A program made the position numbers and the translations under genes. 64,000 bases of DNA. It comes from Paramyrothecium sp. XJ0827 (taxonomy: Eukaryota; Ascomycota; Sordariomycetes; Hypocreales; Stachybotryaceae). Under the pieces are notes generated by a model. That model saw only the letters and a program-made list of their open reading frames with translations. It ran no database searches and had not been told where the DNA came from. Shown here piece by piece: positions 56,761 to 64,000 of this stretch; within the stretch, counting starts at the first letter, position 1; every line of letters begins with the position of its first letter. Location of the stretch: positions 5,580,001 through 5,644,000 of the forward strand of contig JAJFPB010000001.1 of the NCBI GenBank assembly GCA_020881915.1, read 5' to 3'.

Positions 56761-56807
56761 AGCATCAATCCGTGAGCATCAATCCGTGAGCATCAATCCG
56801 TGAGCAT
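56761..56807. repeat. 14-bp tandem repeat, three perfect copies plus a partial
   Basis: AGCATCAATCCGTG is repeated perfectly at 56761-56774, 56775-56788 and 56789-56802, followed by AGCAT. It lies about 35 bases past the stop codon of the pseudokinase gene, so probably in its 3' untranslated region. Confidence 0.9.
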
Positions 56808-56841
56808 TCGCAGGAACGGAACGTTTCCTGCAGCACGTTGT

Positions 56842-58683
56842 TTACTGTGCCGCTGCATACATCGAGGGCTGTCCTCCAGCTCCAGTGTAATACGGTGCTG
56901 GATTAGCTTGCCATCCCTGCGGCACTCGGGATGTTTGTGCCGCGGGTATGTTTCTTCCCGGGCCAAAGCCAATGTTCATGTCCCGCTCGTTGCTGCTCCT
57001 GGATGCACTGCTCGTCCCGCTACCCTGCGAGAAGCCACTGCTGCTGCCCGACCGAGCATGGTGATACGTGCGTGGCGTGCCTTGGGCCGCGTTCGGATAT
57101 TTGCGCATGCCAGAAATGTCGGCTGGGGGCGCCGCCTCGCCGATTCTCATCCGGCTGAGGGAGTATTGCAGGTCACGAAAATACTGATGCACGCAGTGTG
57201 GCTCTTGAACGCCACAGACGTCCGTTAAGATCTGATACATGCGCTGCTGCACTTCCGAGGCCGTTGGACGGTCGTAGGGATTGGCTGAGAGCATCCCCGT
57301 CACAACGTGAAGCATAGGCGTTATGCCCCGAAAGACATTGCCGCCTTCTGCATCGGCAACTTTCTTGGACGCGTCCTTTGCCAGGCTGGACATCCAAGCC
57401 TCCACCTGGCCCAGGTTCTTGTGAAACGATGTATCAAGCACGGCGCCTCCTCTACCAGCTGTTTTATGTTTTGCCGACCGAAAGCTCGCAAACTTGCTCG
57501 TGGATCGTTTGACGAGGAACGAAAGAAGCTCCAGTATGACACAGCCCAGCGAGAAAATGTCGGCGTGCTGTGGGTTAAGCTGCGGGGTTGGAGTATGCAG
57601 CATTGCATTCGGAGTGCCAGACTGTTCCAAGACTCGTGATATGTTGAAGCCAGCGCCTTCAGGGGAAGTTGCCAAGCCTGCGGCTGCTTTTCGGAGCGGT
57701 GGGCTGGCCGGGCCCGTTGGTCGAAACCACTGCTCAGGGGCGGCATAGTCGTACCATTCGCGATCGAAAGACGATTTATCGGCGTGGCCGCTCCATGAAT
57801 CGGGACTTAGACGCGCAGAGTCGGCGAAGAAGATGTGGTTCTGGTTGGTGAAGAGAACTGTGGACGGCTTGATGTAGCAGTGCGAACGGTTCTTGCTGTG
57901 CAGGAAACAGAGTGTGTCAACAAGACATAATATCCAGTTCAGCACAAGCTCACGCCGTTCATACTTGGACAAGTTCTTATATGAAGCGGGCGTAGTGGCC
58001 AAAAACGATTTCAAGTTGAAATCGCAGAAGGGAGTCAAAAGAACATAGGCGTATCCTCGGTGTGTGTACGAGGCCCAATAGGACACGACATGGTCGTTGC
58101 GGAGTCCTTTGACGCTATTGATGGCATCGAAAAAATCCTGCGGTAACGTACAGCCGGGTCCGTTGCCCAAGGCATACCGGCGTCGACAAAGCAGTTTACT
58201 TGGATAGTTTGGGAGTCTGACCCTGTCAACCTGGCCGCCCTTGCCGGCCAGGCCAGCGGAACGCTCCACAATGTCGAGCGGGACGATATCCTGGTCGCTG
58301 TAGGAGGTATGCTCGCCTCTCTCGATGGGTCGGACGAGGTAATGAAACTGACGCTGGTAGAACTTGCGGTCGACGCGATCGTCTCTGGTGGCAGTCAACT
58401 GCAGCCGCTCGACATGCTCCAGCGGCAGGGGTAGCTCGGCGTCGTCCCAACCGTCGTCTATTATGCCGAAAATCTGATCAGGAAATCCAAGGTCCACGAG
58501 AATGAGGAAGAGACGCCTGGCTTGGGTTTCGATGCTGTCCCAGTATGTCCTCTCGGTCAAGTCCTCAGCGCCGAAGGCCACAGGCCGGTCCAGATGCTCG
58601 ATCTCATCGGGTAGAAGCTGCTGGACAACAAAAGCCCTCGTGACTGTGGCCTCAATCCGCTGCGGAAACCACCAGGCTGTCAT
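56842..58683 (-). CDS. Predicted pseudokinase (protein kinase-fold protein)
   Basis: Single exon of 613 residues from ATG 58683; a GTG two codons earlier is not used as a start. Residues 1-120 are a conserved-looking globular lead (TAWWFPQRIEATVTRAFVV). The kinase-like domain spans about 150-480: VVSYWASYTHRGYAYVLL, LVDTLCFLHSKN, AAPEQW at about 314 (the APE motif) and ADIFSLGCVILEL. The catalytic loop, normally HRDxKxxN, reads HCYIKPSTV at about 266, lacking the Asp. The metal motif DFG reads ADS at about 288. No VAIK-type Lys is obvious. I predict a catalytically dead scaffold or regulator. The C-terminal 120 residues are Ser/Gly-rich. I recall similar proteins in related fungi but no function. 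Confidence 0.82.
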   Translation of the reverse strand: MTAWWFPQRIEATVTRAFVVQQLLPDEIEHLDRPVAFGAEDLTERTYWDSIETQARRLFLILVDLGFPDQIFGIIDDGWDDAELPLPLEHVERLQLTATRDDRVDRKFYQRQFHYLVRPIERGEHTSYSDQDIVPLDIVERSAGLAGKGGQVDRVRLPNYPSKLLCRRRYALGNGPGCTLPQDFFDAINSVKGLRNDHVVSYWASYTHRGYAYVLLTPFCDFNLKSFLATTPASYKNLSKYERRELVLNWILCLVDTLCFLHSKNRSHCYIKPSTVLFTNQNHIFFADSARLSPDSWSGHADKSSFDREWYDYAAPEQWFRPTGPASPPLRKAAAGLATSPEGAGFNISRVLEQSGTPNAMLHTPTPQLNPQHADIFSLGCVILELLSFLVKRSTSKFASFRSAKHKTAGRGGAVLDTSFHKNLGQVEAWMSSLAKDASKKVADAEGGNVFRGITPMLHVVTGMLSANPYDRPTASEVQQRMYQILTDVCGVQEPHCVHQYFRDLQYSLSRMRIGEAAPPADISGMRKYPNAAQGTPRTYHHARSGSSSGFSQGSGTSSASRSSNERDMNIGFGPGRNIPAAQTSRVPQGWQANPAPYYTGAGGQPSMYAAAQ

Positions 58684-61602
58684 GACCACGTGCGATTCAC
58701 TAGTAGCTGGGTAGCATTTCCCGTTGTGGTGCTGGGCACAGTTGACGCAACCCCTGTGTTGCTATTCAGATGGGTGAGGTCAATATCGGCCAAGTCCGGT
58801 CCGGTTCGGCGTCTTGTTTAATACAGATCCCCAATGGCCGACGCAGGTGAGACTACGGTATCGAAGAGAACCTGGAAGCACCAGGCCGGGAAGAACAAGC
58901 GGAAGTGGGATTCGAGCAGCATTCATACCCGCAGCCGCATAACACCAACATGATGCGAAGGGAAGTGCGACAAAAGTCCTGAATGGATCGTTTGATTGCT
59001 TATCTGGGGCAAGCTGTCTCCCAGGCGCGCGACTGGCGGCTCGGATCGCCGTGATTGGTGGGGGGCAGCATCCAAACGGGCGCTGATAAGGATGGGTTGA
59101 GGACGTGGGAAGAGGGACTAAGGAACCGGGGCCGGGGGTGGTGGAGGGGGAGGAGGATTGAGGAATGAGGCGACAACTCAACCAAGCTTTGGCTTTCGCG
59201 AGGCGCCCAAGCCGATGATGCTCTACGTACAGAGTACACGCGGCTCAAGAGATGCGAACCGGCAATCCGCCCTTTCATGTTTCGCCATGAGGCACCGGTG
59301 AGGATGTTTCCCTTCCCTTGGGCATCTGCGTGCCCTTCCACACAAACGAACGACCAAGTCCAGCCGACGGGGCGAGCTTGCGAAGGATCCTGCGCAAGGA
59401 CAAAATACCTTAAAAGCTTGCGTACCGCTTGGCATGATCTAGAGGGACCTACGGTATGGTCTGCACTTGGCATGTCTCACTTGGGAGCACACTTCACAGG
59501 TAGCAAGGCTTGTCGGCGGGCGTCGATGCACGAGACAAGGTTCCCCTATGGCTGCCCACCTCAGACCAGCCAAGACAGCACCACCAGAGTCGTACTAAAG
59601 GGCCTAAACCGAAGAACCCCGCGCCCGCTAAGGCACCTTACCCTGGGTGGATCAGCACTGAAGACCCCGAACTTGACGCTCATCGTCCCCCACCATTTCC
59701 CTAGGCGAATGGGTAGTACGAGACTATCGGCTCCCTGCCATACTTTCTTTTCACCTTATCAAGCTTGGCCTTGGCCCGTCATCACAATCAGGTTATCTGA
59801 TGCTGGCATTGAGTTGAGCCCTCAGCTGAAAGCACAGTATCTTCATAACTGCCGTGCCAAGTCCTACTTGCTCGGTCCCAGCAAGGCTTGGTTCCTCTTC
59901 TTCATCAATATGTTTCTGCTGTCGTCTCTAGGTATCCTTGCATGATTGCGGGCGCATCGCGTTCGCGGTGGGGGCCCATTTTGAGGCACACGCAGCGCGA
60001 TGCACATGCCCGCGTCCGTTGAGAGGCCTTTCTGTGCATGGCATATCCTAACACACCAGTCTGTAATAAAAAGGAAGCCCACCGCTACGCTACGCACTTG
60101 GGCCGGCCCCATGGGCCATGTGCAACCTACAGCCTGCAGCTTGCAGCTTCCGAGGAGTTCTGCAGGTCCTGTGGTGCTTCCAGGCTGTGGCTTGCACTTC
60201 GCGGTTGGGGTTTCTGAGGTGGGTCTTGCTTGTGATTCATCACGGCAGCTCGCGCAAACCTCAACGTCCAGACTTCTCAGTCTGCCATGCTTTCATATTG
60301 ACCATGTAGCATCTGAGCATCTGAAGTACGGTTTGCTCCATCATTCACCAAGTACGGAATGGCGCAGGACACGCATCCTGGGGGCCATTGCGCGCCGTTG
60401 ACGAAGTGGCACAGCCGTGGTTGCATGAATGCAACGGCAAGCAGGAATCCTGTTCGCGGCAGCCAGTGCTACGACGCGGAGTTGGCGGCCGCCCGTGTCT
60501 TGTGCATTCTGATGGATCGGTCCAGAGCCCCGTCAAGGCTTGACTGTTCGTGCCTCCCGGAGTGCGCCGCCATGCACCTGTCTCAAGAGCTTAACAAGCA
60601 GCAGGCAAATTTCCACGTGGCACGCTGCGAGTATGTGGCCGTTGAGAAATCCACCAGACCATCCTGTAAACGACCAAGACATCCTGGCGTGCTTGAGGAA
60701 CCCATAGCAGTAAGTGGTCGCGGCGGTCTCGGAAGCGCATGATGACCCCGGCTCTGCATATGCCTCATTCCAGCCAACAACGGCCGCTGGTTGCGCCCGC
60801 AACCCTGCACCTTCACGGAAGTTGGTAACGGGCCTCGAGCTCGCCATCGGCCCATTCTTCCGGAGCCACTCACTCGATTTCCGATGGCCCGATTCACATG
60901 GCCGCAGGAGCATTGGATGACCGCTTCAAACCGACGTACTGTCGATAGGTACTTGCAAGAGCCCAGCCGTGGGCTGTAAATGAATGCTCTGTGGTCGAAG
61001 TCCTTTGACGATCCCCCCCCTAGTCTGTACAGATTTTGATGCAAGTCATACGTCTAGGGCATACAGCATACCCGACAACTCCGTTGGTGCATTATGTCCT
61101 TTCGTCGCACTATGGAACCGGTTCTCAATTTTCTTGTGCGTGCTTCAATAGATGATCTGAGGCCCAGTCTTCTCCAAGACCACCATTGAACGCCCTTGCC
61201 CACCATTATTTTGCCCCCTGTTCTCTCTTCTGGTCTCCGGATTTACGATGAGAGAAGGGATGAACCATTGGAGATGCTCGCGTGACTGATCTAGGAGCTT
61301 ATTACGTTTGGTCCAATCTCATGCATGCCATATGGGCCTACATGGGTCAGCCCGCACATTACACTTGAAATGGAGGACGGCTTGATGGACATGACGAACG
61401 CAAATGGCGCGCAGCCACAGCTCCTCACACATTGAAGACGTAAATCACTGAATATCCCGTCGTTGGATCGAGGACAAACACAGGACTGCCTAGGTGAACT
61501 CATGGAATATTATGATTACCAATAGTACCATCAATGCTCCTGATTGGAGACGCTGTACATAGCATACGCCCCAAGCCGAGGGACCGTGGGCGCCAGCGCC
61601 TT
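58684..61602. other. Intergenic region, 2.9 kb
   Basis: Contains the pseudokinase promoter and the 3' flank of the dehydrogenase gene. Open frames are short or overlap on both strands (for example around 59277-59945 and 60359-61044) and match no family I know. A C-run lies at 61013-61020. No RNA gene recognised. Confidence 0.55.
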
Positions 61603-62735
61603 CTATAATTCACCCTTCTCGTCTGCATTTCCCTGCCTTCCAATAAACGTCCGCATGCTCCGGTCAACACCGCCAAGCTTCCGCGCAACATACTGGAAGC
61701 CAACGGGCAACACGTTATACCAGTCAATCCACCTCGCGTACAGCGGCATCCCAACCGTGGCACTCCGCCCAGTATCAATGGCAGCGATGATCTCCTTGGC
61801 CACGTCCACCGGCTCCACCACGGGCGCGATGAAGCTGTTGGGTGTTTGGACTCCGTAAAACAGCGGCGTGGTCAACTGGCCCGGCGTGACAAGGACCATT
61901 TTGATCTCGGGGTGCGTGTGCCGCAGCTCGGCCGTGAGGGACTTGTGCATGGCAGTGAGACCAGCTTTCGCGGCGGCATAGTCGCTCAGCTGAGCAGCAC
62001 CGACGTGACCGAGGACCGACGAGACGTTCACGATGGTGCCTCCGCGATCGCCGCGGATCATGGCTGGGAGGAAGCTCTTCAGGCAGTAAAAGGGGCCGAG
62101 GAGGTTGGTGCTCAAGCTTCGGTCGATCTCATCCTCGGAAAGATTGAGAAGGGATTTGCCGACAACAACGGCGGCGTTGTTGATGAGGACAGTGGGGGTT
62201 CCGAGCTATACACACTATTAGATCTAGCACTCCCCAGGCATCGCTGGGCCAGACTCACATCACGCTCGATTTCCTTTGTGACCTTTGCAACTTGCGCTTT
62301 ATCGCTGATGTCGCACTTGTAGTAGGTGACACCCCTCGACTCTCCGTTCTCCATCTCCTTGACGTCGAGCACTGCCACCGACGCGCCCCTCATGCCGTAC
62401 ACTTCCGCCACGAGCATGCCGAGGCCGCTGGCGCCGCCCGTGATGACAATGACCTCCTCGCCGAGGTCGACCTCCCGCGGCAGGCCATGCGCCACGCGCT
62501 GGTTGATGATGTTGGCCATCCAGCAGAGGGTGATGAAGACGGCCCAGGCGATGGTCGCAAGCATGTGAGGGGCATCCCACATGACCGCCCTGGCGCGGAG
62601 GCAGAGCGGGATGAGCCAGCAGATGAAGGGGTGCAGCAGCGTGACGTTGAGGACCTTGAGGAAGAGGTCTACCGAAAGCGGCGCAAACCAGGAGTCGTCC
62701 TGCGGCGGCCGCGGGTAGCTTGGAGCGCTCGGCAT
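61603..62735 (-). CDS. Membrane-anchored short-chain dehydrogenase (SDR16C/retinol dehydrogenase 10-like)
   Basis: Two exons, 62735-62259 and 62205-61603, with a 53-nt intron (GTGAGT...GTATAG), giving 359 residues. Two hydrophobic segments at about 27-50 and 57-78 (LLHPFICWLIPLCL, MLATIAWAVFITLCW) should anchor the protein in the ER or a lipid-droplet membrane. The cofactor loop is TGGASGLG at about 98, and VAVLDVKE suggests NAD preference through its Asp. Catalytic residues are present: NNAAV, the Ser of VNVSSVLG and Tyr/Lys in SDYAAAKAG at about 235. The C-terminal part resembles the SDR16C group, which oxidises retinol or long-chain alcohols in animals. The fungal substrate is unknown. Confidence 0.9.
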
Positions 62736-63540
62736 GGTGGACGATGTAACGCGGGTATGAATCGTGAGGGCAGTGGGGAAGAGGGGTCGTTGAGCTCTGG
62801 TTTATTGCAATGCGATTTTGGAAAGGACAGAAAGATCGTCTGATGATTGCGCCGAATGAAGAAGAAGAGAAAAAAGTTCAAAAAGGAGAAAGTAAAGGAC
62901 AAATCGTAAGAAGCCGTAGTGGGATGTGGTGAAGGAATTGGGGGGTCAAAGCCGAAACATCTGACGTCCGATCTTTAGCTCCGCGCGGGTACCTGTAGCT
63001 CAGGGACGGGGCGCCAGCTATTGTTTCAGCCAACCCCGTGGAAAGCTACCCCTGGTTTCTGACCCATGCTTCAGGGTCCCCACGAGCCTTCGCAGTCTGA
63101 CATGCCAGATTTTATTTTATTGTTCCTGTCAAAGAATGAAATAGAGAGTGTGATATCTGAGCCGGAGGGATTTGAGAGTCAAGACTGTGAAGCATAATTT
63201 CAAGGACTTGATTCACGATCGAGAGGAATTTGTCACCGAAGGATCTTTACACATTTGGCTTCAATTTCTTGTTTTGGAGCTTGGTGAGAATCAGGAGTGA
63301 ACCGATGACCAACACATGAGAAGGCATACCTCAAATCATATTGATCAAGGTACTACCAGCGCACTTGAATGGGAAACTGAATGAATAGGTAAACGATGCC
63401 ATGCCTTGAAAATGCCTTGTCTATGCCGAGATTTATACTATTATACAAGATTCGTGTGGTAGGTACTAAATTACAGGCGCCGCCATGCGCCGCTCCGCTG
63501 CCAGCTGCACCGGAGTGCTCACGAGGCGCTCACGGAACGC
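62736..63540. other. Intergenic region between the dehydrogenase and RRG9
   Basis: Promoter of the dehydrogenase at the left, with a purine-rich strand near 62850-62900, and 3' flank of RRG9 at the right. No coding frame seen. Confidence 0.6.
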
Positions 63541-64000
63541 TCACGGAGCTTTACTGCCAGCTGTCGTCGGCTCCTCGTCCGCCTTCTGCTCCTCTCTCAA
63601 CAATCTCTTCTCCCTCTGCGAGAGATACTGCCTGCTTGGCTTCTCTCGGTTCTCCCTCCCGCGGTGACCTGCGCCTCGCTCCCTCTGCGCCCGATACTGC
63701 CTGACCTCGTCCTCCTCGAGATCCTTCTCGCGCTGGGTGGCCTTCTTGCTCCACTCGTGGAAGCTCGGGTCTCTGGCGATACCCGCCTCTCGCCACTTCT
63801 TGGGAGGCTTGATGCCCAGAGCAGCCTTGCGCTCCCACACCGACATACCGCGCCGGAACCATCGCTCCTGGCGTTCCTGCTCCTCTTCCACGGACGGCTG
63901 CCATTTACTCTTGAGTATTCGCCGGATCGCCTCCGCGGGGACTTCGAACTTGTCGGCCAGCGCTTGCGTCGTGTAGACGTCGGGGAACTGGGCATTGAGA
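63541..64000 (-). CDS. RRG9: RRG9/neugrin-like mitochondrial protein, C-terminal part (5' end outside window)
   Basis: The frame is open from the right edge to the stop at 63541, giving the last 152 residues. The translation starts LNAQFPDVYTTQALADKFEV, then EAIRRILKSKWQPSVEEEQE and RWFRRGMSVWERKAALGIKPP. This is the helix-turn-helix-like neugrin/RRG9 core. The remainder is a charged Arg/Glu helix with a short tail. Yeast RRG9 is a mitochondrial protein required for respiratory growth and maintenance of the mitochondrial genome. The N-terminal presequence lies outside the window. I see no intron in this part. Confidence 0.88.
   Translation of the reverse strand, partial: LNAQFPDVYTTQALADKFEVPAEAIRRILKSKWQPSVEEEQERQERWFRRGMSVWERKAALGIKPPKKWREAGIARDPSFHEWSKKATQREKDLEEDEVRQYRAQRERGAGHRGRENREKPSRQYLSQREKRLLREEQKADEEPTTAGSKAP

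Larger units (their letters stand above)
55186..56841. other. Intergenic region, 1.7 kb, with AT-rich patch and short repeats
   Basis: Holds the promoter of the GH72 gene, with an AGGTA run at 55508-55528, an AT-rich patch at 55855-55965 and a 14-base tandem repeat at 56761-56807. No coding frame is convincing. Confidence 0.6.

Noticed and set aside
62292..62843. 183-codon plus-strand frame
   Set aside because: Antisense shadow of the short-chain dehydrogenase exon 1, whose protein has all family motifs.

Overview
The window is nuclear DNA of a filamentous ascomycete, most likely a sordariomycete of the order Hypocreales. The evidence is short GT...AG introns of about 48-240 nt with CTRAC-like branch sites, fungal-specific families (LSB6, SAT4/HAL4-type kinase, GH72 glucanosyltransferase, AA9 polysaccharide monooxygenase, AIM41, RRG9, FYV7), monocistronic genes on both strands, and recurrent TACCT/AGGTA motifs in the intergenic DNA. 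Genus is an inference I cannot settle. No virus, transposase, rRNA, tRNA, CRISPR array or prokaryotic operon was found.

Layout. 1-1916: N-terminal half of a LIM-domain RhoGAP (minus, cut by the window edge). 5985-6701: FYV7 rRNA-processing factor (minus). 8115-10523: Atos-family nuclear protein (plus). 11150-14830: mitochondrial PPR protein, Cya5-like (minus). 18519-20999: type II phosphatidylinositol 4-kinase LSB6 (plus). 21000-28275 is gene-poor and holds one nine-exon LaeA-like methyltransferase (24862-26453). A compact block follows: AIM41 (28276-28869), a RidA-like protein (29297-29763), a YeeE/YedE sulfur-compound transporter (29791-30835, minus), a zinc-free MDR oxidoreductase (31948-33118), KRR1 (33336-34301, minus) and mitoribosomal uL11m (34903-35434). 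Next come a SAT4/HAL4-type kinase (37009-39753), mitochondrial HSP10 (40427-41077), an AA9 LPMO with a broken chitin-binding tail (43244-44674), a His-rich coiled-coil protein (45257-45937, minus), a TRF/Tbf1-like telomere-repeat binding protein (48741-51864, minus), a GPI-anchored GH72 beta-1,3-glucanosyltransferase (53733-55185, minus), a predicted pseudokinase (56842-58683, minus), a membrane-anchored short-chain dehydrogenase (61603-62735, minus) and the 3' part of RRG9 (63541-64000, minus).

How the genes relate. They do not form a gene cluster or pathway. Several serve ribosome biogenesis (FYV7, KRR1) or mitochondrial gene expression and proteostasis (Cya5-like PPR, AIM41, uL11m, HSP10, RRG9); KRR1 and uL11m are divergent across about 600 bp and may share a promoter. 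Others act in signalling or at the cell surface (RhoGAP, LSB6, SAT4-type kinase, GH72). The accessory genes are the LPMO, the methyltransferase, the sulfur transporter and the pseudokinase. I see no convincing new multi-gene system. The most notable points are the LPMO whose in-frame TAG cuts off a recognisable but decayed CBM18 region, the intron-dense solitary methyltransferase with a shortened SAM-binding loop, the conserved-looking pseudokinase, and the dispersed TACCT/AGGTA motif. All exon boundaries are read by eye from splice signals and family knowledge, without transcript data.
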